Shown here: positions 34,876-43,224 of the stretch, one piece after another
How the letters are laid out: each line of letters begins with the position of its first letter
Position numbering within the stretch: the first letter of the stretch is position 1
Assembly (NCBI GenBank): GCA_964501905.1
Contig: CAZCTW010000002.1
Location: 1 to 64,000 of the forward strand
From: B69-G16 sp964501905
GTDB taxonomy: Archaea > Thermoproteota > Thermoprotei > Thermofilales > B69-G16
Reading direction: 5' to 3'
Length of the DNA stretch: 64,000 bases
Made by a program: the position numbers and the translations under genes
The notes under the pieces: model-generated
What the model saw: the letters and a program-made list of their open reading frames with translations, nothing else
What the model was told of the DNA's origin: nothing
Database searches by the model: none

Positions 34876-35748
34876 ATGCCATTTATTGTACTAGGAATAG
34901 ACGGTCTAGACTATAACCTTGTAAAAAGATGGAGTATTAAAGGATTACAACAGAAGTATCATGGAACGCATTCGGTTTCCATGATAAAGCCATTATATAC
35001 CCCCATAATATGGTGTGCATTCTTAATAGGTGACAACCCTGTGAAATACGGATATTCAATACATTACATAGATAGGAAAAGAGCACTTTACGGCTATAAT
35101 CCCATCCTTAAATATGTGTACAAATTCCTGAGAACTTTTACTAAAAGAAAACTCGGTGTAAGAGATTTTTTCGTGAAGCTTGGGCTCTTTTCTTACAACA
35201 GAATAAAAAATCATGTCGATAAAATAGAGGCAATGCCGCCGGAATTAAAAAAGAAAAGTATAATAGCTGAGCTTAAAAAAAGAAATTATAAAGTATGGAT
35301 AAAGGCGTTTCCAGCTTACAATGATGCTATATTCGCAAAGGGTAGACTTATGACGATAGGTTTAAGTAACAAAATATTTAGAGAGCGTCTTAAACTGTAT
35401 GAGAAATATACTCGTGAACTCATTAGTGATCTATTAAGTAACATCAATAAGTACGACGTTTTCTTCTACTATACCGCTTTAATAGATCTAGCTGAACATG
35501 CATTCTGTAAATTCGGTCTAAGGGAAAAAGCTTATCTATATTCTTACTACAAAAAGATGGAAAAAATAGCTTTAGAAGTTTCATCAAAATATCCCACGCT
35601 CATAGTAAGCGATCACGGCTTTGACTTTAAAAATAAAATACACAGTGACTACGGCTTCTGGAGTACTAACTTCGTCCCTCCACTTGTGCCAAAAACCATA
35701 ATGGATTTTAAAAAACTTATTTTAGATGCCGTTGAAAAATATCTTTAA
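34876..35748 (+). CDS. Compact alkaline-phosphatase-superfamily protein (family A, copy 1)
   Basis: Only 290 residues. Catalytic positions are kept: Asp9 in LGIDGLD, Thr42 in PLYTPIIW as nucleophile, Asp/His in ALIDLAEHAF, Asp-His in IVSDHGFD, and a final His in KIHSDYGFWS. It shares with the protein at 39511 the N-terminal pattern DGL-x4-VKRW-x2-K-x-L-x-Q-x-YHG and the C-terminal FWS-x4-PPL-x-PK. No cap domain or signal peptide. Likely acts on a phosphorylated or nucleotide-linked sugar in glycan assembly. Confidence 0.78.
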   Translation: MPFIVLGIDGLDYNLVKRWSIKGLQQKYHGTHSVSMIKPLYTPIIWCAFLIGDNPVKYGYSIHYIDRKRALYGYNPILKYVYKFLRTFTKRKLGVRDFFVKLGLFSYNRIKNHVDKIEAMPPELKKKSIIAELKKRNYKVWIKAFPAYNDAIFAKGRLMTIGLSNKIFRERLKLYEKYTRELISDLLSNINKYDVFFYYTALIDLAEHAFCKFGLREKAYLYSYYKKMEKIALEVSSKYPTLIVSDHGFDFKNKIHSDYGFWSTNFVPPLVPKTIMDFKKLILDAVEKYL

Positions 35749-36056
35749 AATTCTCGCCGTATTTCAGATACATATTCCATTATTTGCAAGAATTATAATA
35801 AATTTTACCTAAAATATATGCAATGATAAAATTTTATCTTAGAAGTGCGGAATCTTCATATTTGGGAGTTTTTGAATCAGAATTTACGCATTTCCTTCCG
35901 CATCCTTCTTTTTGGAATCTGGAATAAGCTCAGGTCACAATGTAATTAAAGATTAATGGAATTGATGGAGCTTAAATTCCGCCCAGAATAAAAGTAATAG
36001 ATTTTAATTTTTTATTTGCTATTCTATTATGTAGTCTATATCGGGGTTGATTAGTA
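35749..36056. other. AT-rich intergenic region with inverted repeats
   Basis: No gene found in about 308 bases. It holds a perfect 14-base palindrome, GATAAAATTTTATC (35825-35838), and a distant inverted repeat TGCGGAA (35846-35852) / TTCCGCA (35896-35902). Near 35960-35985 the sequence AATTGATGGAGCTTAAATT partly resembles the right half of the RHH operator. The promoter of the APS kinase gene must be in the T-rich stretch around 36005-36030. Confidence 0.35.
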
Positions 36057-36593
36057 TTGATTGAAAAGGGTTGTGTTATCTGGTTGACTGGGCTCCCCGG
36101 ATCCGGAAAGACTTCAATAGCTAGGATAGCCGCGCAGGAAATGCGAAATATGGGTTTACGGGTTGAAGTTTTAGACGGCGACGAAGTCAGGCGGTGGCTC
36201 AGCCCCACTGAGGGTTTTACTCGAGAAGATAGGGAAAGACATTTGCGTAGAGTAGCTTACGTCGCCAGATTACTGGCTAGAAACGGAGTCATAGTTTTGT
36301 GTTCGTTCGTTTCACCTTACAAGAAGATTAGAAAAGAGATTAGAGAGATTGTAGAAGCTGAAAGTATCCCATTTGTAGAAGTTTACGTTAAATGTAGCTT
36401 GGAGGAATGCATTAAAAGAGATCCTAAAGGGTTGTACAAGAAAGCCTTAAGTGGCGAAATAAAGCATATGACAGGGATAGATGATCCTTACGAAGAGCCA
36501 GAAAACCCGGAAATTATCCTGAATTCCGAGGACAGAACGGCTGAGGAAAACGCGAGAGTACTAGTTCGTAAAGTGATGAAATTAATAAACTGA
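36057..36593 (+). CDS. cysC: Adenylylsulfate (APS) kinase
   Basis: Phosphorylates APS to PAPS, the sulfuryl donor for sulfotransferases. Walker A is GLPGSGKTS (residues 12-20). DGDEVRRWLSPTEGFTREDR is the APS-binding segment, and FVSPYKKIRKE the conserved motif around the serine. Later come VYVKCSLEECIKRDPKGLYKKA and GIDDPYEEPENPEI. 178 residues is full length. It begins with TTG. Placed within the glycan block rather than next to sat or a reductase, which points to PAPS for sulfation, not sulfate assimilation. Confidence 0.95.
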   Translation: MIEKGCVIWLTGLPGSGKTSIARIAAQEMRNMGLRVEVLDGDEVRRWLSPTEGFTREDRERHLRRVAYVARLLARNGVIVLCSFVSPYKKIRKEIREIVEAESIPFVEVYVKCSLEECIKRDPKGLYKKALSGEIKHMTGIDDPYEEPENPEIILNSEDRTAEENARVLVRKVMKLIN

Positions 36594-36600
36594 AAACTAA

Positions 36601-38115
36601 TTATTTTTGTTTTGAAAGAAATAGCAAACTTTTATGCAGTAAGTTGCGGAATTTCTTATCCACAAGGTATAAGAGAACGAAATATGATAACGAGGAAAGT
36701 ATTACCGCTGGTGCAAATTTCGACATTAAAGTCCATATACTGACTTCGGGTTCTACTGGGTAAATAATCCTAGTAGCCAAAATCCCTATAGACGCTATAA
36801 CGAATCCTATAGCATTTTTAGCCATTAAACAGTACGGTAATCGCGTTTTAAACTCTTTTCTTAGTAGCCAGTCATATGCTAATATTAGAGCAACAAACCT
36901 TAGACAATATGCTATCCCCCAACTCAAAAGAAGAAGTTCCAAATCGTGTTTAAAAAGATGAGAAATCAACACTAACGATCCTAAGTAAATAAAAGTAAGC
37001 GAAAAATTCACCACTGGTATTTTAAAAAGAACAGTTGCTGTCAAGTTATTTCCCGAATAAAAGTCCCTAGTTTCTAATCCTCTAAGAGTTGTTGCCAAAA
37101 TAGAAAAGAGAAGCTGAAGGATGGAAGCTATGGCAAATATCTTAATGGCGGGTACGATTACCAGGTATTTTACGCCATAGATGGCGACTATAGGCTCAGT
37201 ATAGAGAATTATACCAAGAGTTGCTGGCACCATAAACATGCCAGCGATCCAAAAAGCTTCGACTACATCTCTGAGATCCTTTCTTGCTAATAGCCTAGCG
37301 TAAAGTGCTGATAAGACGTAAGTAGATATGGTAGTTACTCCTAGAATGGATAGTGAAATACCATAGTAAGCTATTGGCTCCTCACTACCGCATATAGTTC
37401 TAACAATTAACACATCTAGAACTAGGATAGTATTCGAAAAACTAGTAAATATTGGGAGCCATGATTTTTTAATCCAATCCTTTATCACTGTAAGGTCTAT
37501 CTTAGAAATCGAGATAACGATCTTGTTCGCAAAGAAAAGTAAAATTATGGAAGCAAGTCTTCCTATAATGGCAGCGATTACAGCGCCTACGAGGCCTAAC
37601 TTAAAAGCAACTATAAGAAAAAATGCGCTAAACGTCTGCACTATTTTAAAAACTAGAATGGAAAAACCCATGTATTGCGGGGCATGAGCAGAGGCTATAG
37701 AATTAAGACATCTCTCAATGTATACTTCGACTACAATTATAGAAGCTAAGAGTAAAGGGAAAATTGGTTGTCCAAAGAAGAAAGAAAAAGCAAACGCCAT
37801 AACTATGTAAGCAGCAAACGCCATTACACTCAGTAATGAAGCTAGCAGAAGCGCTGTTTTTGCAGTATTTATCCCCCTGCTAATTGTCCTAGGAATCCAA
37901 TAGGTAAAAATTACAGCGAATGGTGTGATATAGTTGATATATTTGAGTATCAGCGTCCATACGCCAAACTCGAATATCGATAATTTTCTAGCTACAAAAA
38001 CTGTAAAAAGCAAACCTACAACTAGACTAGCTACCTTTGTAGCATAGTTAACTACAGTAGCGTACTTTAGTCTAACTTGCTCGCCATAGACCTCGTCAGT
38101 TAACGTCGTCTCCAT
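36601..38115 (-). CDS. Wzx-like polysaccharide flippase (MOP superfamily)
   Basis: About 504 residues with some twelve to fourteen membrane helices. The N-terminal ATVVNYATKVASLVVGLLFT plus VFVARKLSIFEFGVWTLI is the standard opening of polysaccharide-transport MOP proteins. It would flip lipid-linked oligosaccharide across the membrane. Encoded on the strand opposite to its neighbours. The ATG at 38115 starts the family-like part; an in-frame GTG at 38172 would add 19 unmatched residues. Confidence 0.88.
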   Translation of the reverse strand: METTLTDEVYGEQVRLKYATVVNYATKVASLVVGLLFTVFVARKLSIFEFGVWTLILKYINYITPFAVIFTYWIPRTISRGINTAKTALLLASLLSVMAFAAYIVMAFAFSFFFGQPIFPLLLASIIVVEVYIERCLNSIASAHAPQYMGFSILVFKIVQTFSAFFLIVAFKLGLVGAVIAAIIGRLASIILLFFANKIVISISKIDLTVIKDWIKKSWLPIFTSFSNTILVLDVLIVRTICGSEEPIAYYGISLSILGVTTISTYVLSALYARLLARKDLRDVVEAFWIAGMFMVPATLGIILYTEPIVAIYGVKYLVIVPAIKIFAIASILQLLFSILATTLRGLETRDFYSGNNLTATVLFKIPVVNFSLTFIYLGSLVLISHLFKHDLELLLLSWGIAYCLRFVALILAYDWLLRKEFKTRLPYCLMAKNAIGFVIASIGILATRIIYPVEPEVSIWTLMSKFAPAVILSSLSYFVLLYLVDKKFRNLLHKSLLFLSKQK

Positions 38116-38532
38116 TTTTAACGAACTCCTGAATGTTGAAGAGTTATTATACTTAAACTTACACCTTAACACGAAAGAAAAGAAGATATAAAAATATTCG
38201 TAAACGAAGATTCACATGGAAGAAAGTTCTAGTAGGCCGGAAAATAGGATTTTCACTTCCGGCAATACTCCACGAGGAGCCTGTTTAGTAGGAGCTACCT
38301 TTAAAAAACCATGACACCTAACTTAGTGTTTTCCTCAGCTTTGCTAATTTTATAGTCATTCAGCATCTATACTTAGCACTTTTACATATTCACTACCTAT
38401 AACATACTAAGAAAATATAAAATATTAAAAAGAAGCCTTAGCATAAAGTTGTACTAAATCATCGAACAATATATTAAAAGAGAAATTCCATAATCATTAA
38501 AAGGAGGTTTAAGGGAAAAGAAAGGAGAGAGA
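38116..38532. other. Intergenic region between divergent glycan genes
   Basis: No gene seen. Contains a hairpin GCCGGAA (38236-38242) / TTCCGGC (38257-38263) with a 14-base loop, a small CTCC-ACGA-GGAG hairpin (around 38268-38279), and AT-rich promoter sequence for both directions (TATAAAAATATTC near 38187; TATAAAATATTAAA near 38416). A purine-rich GGAGG-type site precedes the glycosyltransferase start. Confidence 0.4.
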
Positions 38533-39324
38533 ATGAAAATCCTACATATATGGAATACAGCCGGAGTTGCAAGCGTATTGGCTAAATATCAGTCTAAAGT
38601 CTTAGGATGGCATACTTGGGTTATTACTAGGAGAAGCTATGATAGGTATGGCTTAACTATTTATGGCGAAGCATTGAAGACAGGAACTAGTACGTTTGTT
38701 CTCAAAGCTTTAAGTTTAGCAAGAAAATTTGACGTGATTCATGTACATTCTCTCGATAAGATAGTCCCTTTGTTTAAACTGATTTATCCTTCAAAACCAT
38801 TAATACTGCACTACCATGGTTCGGATATAAGAAATAAATGGGAGTTAAAAAAGAAAATTTGGAAAAAAGCGGATTTAATACTGGTTTCGACCCCCGATCT
38901 TTTAAGTGGTGCACCTGAAAATGTGGTATACTTACCGAATCCCGTTGATACAGAGCTTTTTAGGCCAGTACATGGCTCTAAAAATCCTAACTCGGCTCTG
39001 TATATTATAAAACGACAAGCTGGTGAGCGGATAGACTGGGCTTATGAAGTAGCTGAAAAATTAGGCTTAGAGCTCACTATCATAGATAGAGTTGCCAGCC
39101 CAATTCCCCATATTGAACTTCCACGTTTTTTGAATAGGTTCGAATACTATATTGATAGAAAACATATCCCTTCGCTGAGTAAGACTGCGCTAGAAGCTTT
39201 GGCATGCGGATTAAAGGTTGTTAATTGGAAGGAAGAAATAGTAGAGGGATTGCCTAGTGAACATAAACCGGATAAAGTTGTCAACAAGTTATACAAAATT
39301 ATGACCGATAAAGAACTTGTCTAG
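38533..39324 (+). CDS. GT4-like glycosyltransferase (short)
   Basis: 263 residues of a GT-B-like enzyme: N-terminal KILHIWNTAGVASVLAKYQS, FDVIHVHSLDKI, LILHYHGSDIRNK, then LVSTPDLL and YLPNPVDTELF. The C-terminal half is short: ERIDWAYEVAEKLGLELTI and LSKTALEALACGLKVVNW (the usual E-x-x-x-x-G-x-P-V-V region). About 80-100 residues less than typical GT4 enzymes, but the order of motifs is intact. Likely adds a sugar to the lipid-linked glycan. Confidence 0.8.
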   Translation: MKILHIWNTAGVASVLAKYQSKVLGWHTWVITRRSYDRYGLTIYGEALKTGTSTFVLKALSLARKFDVIHVHSLDKIVPLFKLIYPSKPLILHYHGSDIRNKWELKKKIWKKADLILVSTPDLLSGAPENVVYLPNPVDTELFRPVHGSKNPNSALYIIKRQAGERIDWAYEVAEKLGLELTIIDRVASPIPHIELPRFLNRFEYYIDRKHIPSLSKTALEALACGLKVVNWKEEIVEGLPSEHKPDKVVNKLYKIMTDKELV

Positions 39325-39510
39325 TAGGCCATTTCATGAGCTATTTTAAAACAGAATTCTGCATAACTCTTTTAATATTTGCAAGCTTCGACGTAAAAAA
39401 TTTGAACTAAGCATTATTGTCTAATGGACATGATGTTACTCCTCTTAACAATATGTAAGTAGAGTAGTAGGATTTATTATCCGAGAAAATGAAAAATAAG
39501 GGGGTCTAAG

Positions 39511-40311
39511 TTGAAAATTTGCGTCCTAGCGATGGATGGGTTGGAAGCTAGATGGGTTAAACGGTGGAAATTAAAAAATTTACTTCAGGAATACCATGGC
39601 GAGATACCCCTAACCGAATTTAAGGAACGTTACGGAAGGATACATTCACTGGAAATATGGACAACCTTTCTAACGGGAAAAATGCCAGAAAAGGCGTTAA
39701 GCTGGTACGAAGTTAGGTTTTCAAAACCATTTGTTAAAAAAATTCTTAAAAAAATGAGACTATATAATGTAGTTAAAGATGTTTTAATGAAGTTTAAACC
39801 AAGCTTATTTTTAAAGTATGAAAATGTCAAAAAACACAGCTCACGTACTCTCCCTGATATCATTAAGCCCTCCCTTACGATTGATATGATCCTTTATGAT
39901 AATTATGAAGGTAACTTTAGACGGCTAGCCAAGGCTATAAATAGGGGTTTCAAAGAGTACGAGGAGGAAGTTTACCGCCAATTCAGAAATTCCGAGGAAA
40001 AGCTGCTTAGGACGATAAATCTCCAGGAAAGATATAAGCTTATATTAGCATACTTTAGATTAGCAGATAGCATTGGTCATGTATTCGTTAAACGAAAAAG
40101 AAAATTATTCAAAGCCTACTTAGCTTTAGATAGATTAGCTTATCTTGTACGCAAAAAATATGATGGTGCCATACTAATAATCTCGGATCACGGAATGACG
40201 GAAGAAGGCGAACATAGCATGGAAAGTTTCTGGTCATTGAGTGTTAAACCACCTTTAATACCAAAATCGATAGTAGATTTAAATAGTCTAGTTTTGGAAT
40301 TAGCAAAATAG
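39511..40311 (+). CDS. Compact alkaline-phosphatase-superfamily protein (family A, copy 2)
   Basis: 266 residues, a divergent paralogue of the gene at 34876. Asp9 in LAMDGLE, Ser46 at the nucleophile position (RIHSLEIW, where copy 1 has Thr), Asp/His in RLADSIGHVF, Asp-His in LIISDHGMT and the last His in EGEHSMESFWS. The N-terminal DGL-x4-VKRW-x2-K-x-L-x-Q-x-YHG and C-terminal PPLIPKSIVD match copy 1. TTG start after GGGGG. The Thr-to-Ser change could alter substrate choice. Function unknown. Confidence 0.76.
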   Translation: MKICVLAMDGLEARWVKRWKLKNLLQEYHGEIPLTEFKERYGRIHSLEIWTTFLTGKMPEKALSWYEVRFSKPFVKKILKKMRLYNVVKDVLMKFKPSLFLKYENVKKHSSRTLPDIIKPSLTIDMILYDNYEGNFRRLAKAINRGFKEYEEEVYRQFRNSEEKLLRTINLQERYKLILAYFRLADSIGHVFVKRKRKLFKAYLALDRLAYLVRKKYDGAILIISDHGMTEEGEHSMESFWSLSVKPPLIPKSIVDLNSLVLELAK

Positions 40312-40689
40312 TCAAAAGCTAGTTTTATTGATAGTTTACGAGAATAATCTCAAGACTATAATAGATTTTGGTAATATTGAAAATAGTCTTGTTCTCAATA
40401 TCATTTCTAACAAAAATCGAATAAGCACTCATTATGAACAATGCTATGTTGATTATCCTAATAGGCTTCTTACGGTATTATGTTATTTAGGGGCGTGCAT
40501 TTTAGCTTCTTACTATTCGATCTTGTCGGATCCTTTGTAACTATGCATGCGTCTATCTTCATAGCAATTATCTTGCTTCTAGCTTAGTATGCATATTTAA
40601 GTTTTTATCCTGGCTACTTTATATCACCTAGGGCTTTATATTTAAGTAAACTTCAGATATTCAGGATAACTCTTAAAAGGTATGGAAAT
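40312..40689. other. AT-rich intergenic region with a long inverted repeat
   Basis: About 378 bases without a convincing gene. CAAGACTAT (40351-40359) and ATAGTCTTG (40383-40391) form a perfect 9-bp inverted repeat with a 23-base loop. A 70-codon open frame from 40328 has no ribosome-binding site and no family features. Promoter-like TTTATATTTAAGT at 40634-40646 lies about 45 bases before the GT2 start. Confidence 0.35.
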
Positions 40690-41496
40690 ATGTATAGGAT
40701 TGCCGCTATAGTAGTTGCAAGAAATGAAGAAGCAACATTAGCTAAAACGCTTATGAGCCTTAAAGGGCAGAGCCTTAAACCTTTCATAATAACTGTTGAT
40801 GATGGAAGCATGGATTCGACTGCCGAGATCGCCAAAATATACTCAGACTATGTCATATGCTTACCTTGTCATGAAGAATCTTGGGCTGGAAAGCCTGAGT
40901 TAGCTAGAGTTTTCAATGCGGGCTTTCAAATCGCAAAGGAGATTGACTCCGAGTATATCATGATTAGTGGTGCAGACTCAGTATATCCAGAAATTTACCT
41001 AGAAAAAATCATAAAGTATATGAAAAAAGAAGAAACTACCGTAATAGCCTCTGGAATACCAGAAGGCGAAAAAGCAAAATTTCCGAGAGGTTCTGGCAGA
41101 GTTATAGATGTTGATTGGTTTAGAGAAATAGGTTTTAAATATCCTGAAAATTGGGGATTTGAAGCATACGTAATCTTCAAAGCTCTACAAATGAAACGTA
41201 ATGTCAGAGTTTACCCAGTAACCTATAAGTTGTTAAGGAAGACTTCAATGACCCCAAAAAAAGCTTACTATTGGGGCAAGGCGATGAAAGCTCTAGGTTA
41301 CTGGACTCCTTACGCGCTCGGTAGATCTATGCTATGGTTCTTCAAATCACCTAAGATAACGTTTTCCATGATTAAAGGTTATTGCTCAAGAAACGTTAAA
41401 AAATACAACGATATAGAGAATTTTGTGAAATCTTATCAGAAAAAAATGATTTTAAATTTCATGTTTAAACTAAGCTCGAAAGTCCAATTGCATTGA
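40690..41496 (+). CDS. GT2-family glycosyltransferase
   Basis: 268 residues. The GT-A core is at the N terminus: IAAIVVARNEEATLAKTL, LKGQSLKPFIITVDDGSMDS (nucleotide-sugar binding, V-D-D-G-S), then ISGADSVYPEIYLEK as the D-x-D-like metal motif (G-A-D-S). The C-terminal part (KALGYWTPYALGRSMLWFFK) is amphipathic and may touch the membrane. Last member of the glycan block. Confidence 0.85.
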   Translation: MYRIAAIVVARNEEATLAKTLMSLKGQSLKPFIITVDDGSMDSTAEIAKIYSDYVICLPCHEESWAGKPELARVFNAGFQIAKEIDSEYIMISGADSVYPEIYLEKIIKYMKKEETTVIASGIPEGEKAKFPRGSGRVIDVDWFREIGFKYPENWGFEAYVIFKALQMKRNVRVYPVTYKLLRKTSMTPKKAYYWGKAMKALGYWTPYALGRSMLWFFKSPKITFSMIKGYCSRNVKKYNDIENFVKSYQKKMILNFMFKLSSKVQLH

Positions 41497-41531
41497 AATA
41501 GTTTAACTTAAATTGGAGTGGTGCCCTTTAA

Positions 41532-41557
41532 TGCTGTTTTGTAACCCCAAAACTGCA
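41532..41557 (+). terminator. Hairpin after the GT2 gene
   Basis: TGCTGTTTTG (41532-41541) pairs with CAAAACTGCA (41548-41557), 9 of 10 positions, around a 6-base TAACCC loop. It lies 35 bases after the GT2 stop and before the promoter of the next gene; TTTCATT follows. A terminator is plausible but archaeal terminators rarely need a hairpin. Confidence 0.35.
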
Positions 41558-41618
41558 TTTCATTAAGTGAGAAAGTTAAATAAGATTGAGAATAAAAGAA
41601 TATTAGGGTGATAACAAC

Positions 41619-42152
41619 ATGGCCTATAAGCCTCCGAGACCATTAGGAGTTACGATACTAGCCATTCTAGACGCCATTAGCGGGATATTATTAATACTGC
41701 TCGGTATAGGTTTCGGAGCTTTAATGGGCCTCGGCATGATGACCATGTTAAGAGACCTTATAAGACAATACGGACGCATGCTCCCAATAGCTGCACCGAT
41801 CGGCGCTATAATATTAGTGATCGTAGCCATATTTCTCGTGTTTGGATTCATAGACTTAATTATGGCTTGGGGTCTTTGGACTGGTAAGACTTGGGCTTGG
41901 TGGCTTACAGTAATTCTTACCGGCCTAGGGCTTTTAATGCAACTTGGCAATTTGGGGCTTATGGCGTTGGGGATTGTAGCCGCACTAACTACTCCTAGAA
42001 TGCTGCCGGGGACTCTCGTGGGTATAGTTCCGATTTTCATAGGCATAGGCATAAACGTGCTGATACTCTGGTACTTCTTTAGACCGCACGTAAAAGCATT
42101 CTTCGGAATGGGGCCTGCCTTACCTCCAGCTCCGCCTCCTCCGCCTTTTTAA
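41619..42152 (+). CDS. Four-helix membrane protein with proline-rich tail
   Basis: 177 residues: VTILAILDAISGILLILLGI, AAPIGAIILVIVAIFLVFGF, the TWAWWLTVILTGLGLLMQLG region, and a last helix FIGIGINVLILWYF; the end is PALPPAPPPPPF. The pattern 'P-L-G-V-T-I-L-A-I-L' at the N terminus is common in small archaeal/bacterial integral proteins of unknown role (DUF2127-like). No catalytic motif. Not obviously part of the glycan block; codon use is closer to the rest of the chromosome. Confidence 0.65.
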   Translation: MAYKPPRPLGVTILAILDAISGILLILLGIGFGALMGLGMMTMLRDLIRQYGRMLPIAAPIGAIILVIVAIFLVFGFIDLIMAWGLWTGKTWAWWLTVILTGLGLLMQLGNLGLMALGIVAALTTPRMLPGTLVGIVPIFIGIGINVLILWYFFRPHVKAFFGMGPALPPAPPPPPF

Positions 42153-42196
42153 CTCCCTAATTTTTTTCTGAATTAATATTATTTTTCAAATATTTC

Positions 42197-42221
42197 CTCA
42201 AAAAAAGTAAAGTTTTTTGAG
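42197..42221 (+). terminator. A/T hairpin in the spacer before V4R copy 2
   Basis: CTCAAAAAA (42197-42205) pairs perfectly with TTTTTTGAG (42213-42221) around AGTAAAG. It is 45 bases after the stop of the membrane protein and followed by an A/T-rich tail on both strands, as expected for a bidirectional end signal, though the neighbouring gene also needs AT-rich promoter sequence here. Confidence 0.35.
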
Positions 42222-42378
42222 AAAATAAAATATCCTAATCATAAAAATATTAAATATCTATCTTTAAAATATAGACCGAGGCGCATCTTTAAACTTTGCT
42301 ATTTATTTTTCGAAGAAATATTTATTTGAGAAAGATTCTCTATAACGTACGTAAACACTTCCGCCGAGATGAAAAACC

Positions 42379-43185
42379 ATGTCAAAAGACAAAATCTTAG
42401 ATTGCGGAAGATACATTTACCTTCCCGGTAGAGCACTAGCAGGCTATGCTATCAAGTTTTCCCCTGAATCCCTGCTCAAAGTTGGCATTCTCAGCGAGCT
42501 TACTAGTATCCTAGCCAGCTACAATGTACCTATACTCTTTCTATCTCTTTCTAGACCCGACGTGGGCGTGCCCTTAAGTGCCTTGCTCTTCGTCGATCTC
42601 ACTGATTCCCGAATTAACGAGGAAGATCTTCGAGAGAAAATGGGCAGGGTTGAAGGGGTTGAAGAAGTTGACTTTATAAAGCCTCTTTTTGACGGGATGC
42701 TTGTAGACGTCCATTTTGAGAAGTTGTCTATGGGCTCTCGTAGAGCTGTATTGTTTAGAGAGCCTTTGTATAAGGCTTTAATTAAGGAGACTGTAAAGCA
42801 GTTAGGTAGTGGGGGTTTTGCGCTGCTCTATCACATAGGCTTGTTTATGGGTAAAAGCGTGTACGAAGATTATGTCAATATGATAGGGCGAGAGGATCCC
42901 GAATTACTATTAGAAGTAAGTAAAGCTTTCTATAAGATGACAGGGCTTGGAGTTATCGAGCATATATATGTAGATTTAGAAAAGAAGGAGGCTTTAATAA
43001 GGGTCTACGATAGTTTTGAATGTTCTCTATATAAAGGCGAGAAAAAACCCGTTAGCAGTTTAGTTAGGGGAATTTTCGCTGGGTGGTTCGGTAAGTTGTT
43101 TAAGGCTGACATGGAAGTAAAGGAGGTTAAATGCATCGCCGTTGGAGATGATTACTGTGAGTTCTTGGTGAAAGCGAAGTCTTAA
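42379..43185 (+). CDS. V4R-domain protein (copy 2)
   Basis: 268 residues, same build as the protein at 21708: N-terminal alpha/beta domain (LDCGRYIYLPGRALAGYAIK then KVGILSELTSILA), C-terminal V4R (FREPLYKALI, LGSGGFALLYHIGLFMGKS, DSFECSLY, VKCIAVGDDYCEFLV). The Cys pair near the end is kept in both copies and may bind a metal or ligand. It is followed at 39 bases by the thymidylate-synthase-like gene. A ligand-sensing role is inferred from the family only. Confidence 0.85.
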   Translation: MSKDKILDCGRYIYLPGRALAGYAIKFSPESLLKVGILSELTSILASYNVPILFLSLSRPDVGVPLSALLFVDLTDSRINEEDLREKMGRVEGVEEVDFIKPLFDGMLVDVHFEKLSMGSRRAVLFREPLYKALIKETVKQLGSGGFALLYHIGLFMGKSVYEDYVNMIGREDPELLLEVSKAFYKMTGLGVIEHIYVDLEKKEALIRVYDSFECSLYKGEKKPVSSLVRGIFAGWFGKLFKADMEVKEVKCIAVGDDYCEFLVKAKS

Positions 43186-43224
43186 AAGATAGCTAAATAA
43201 CGTAAAAAGGTATAAAATTAGTAA

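Noticed and set aside
40328..40540. 70-codon open frame in the glycan-block spacer
   Set aside because: No ribosome-binding site, biased composition, and it contains a long inverted repeat; no family features.
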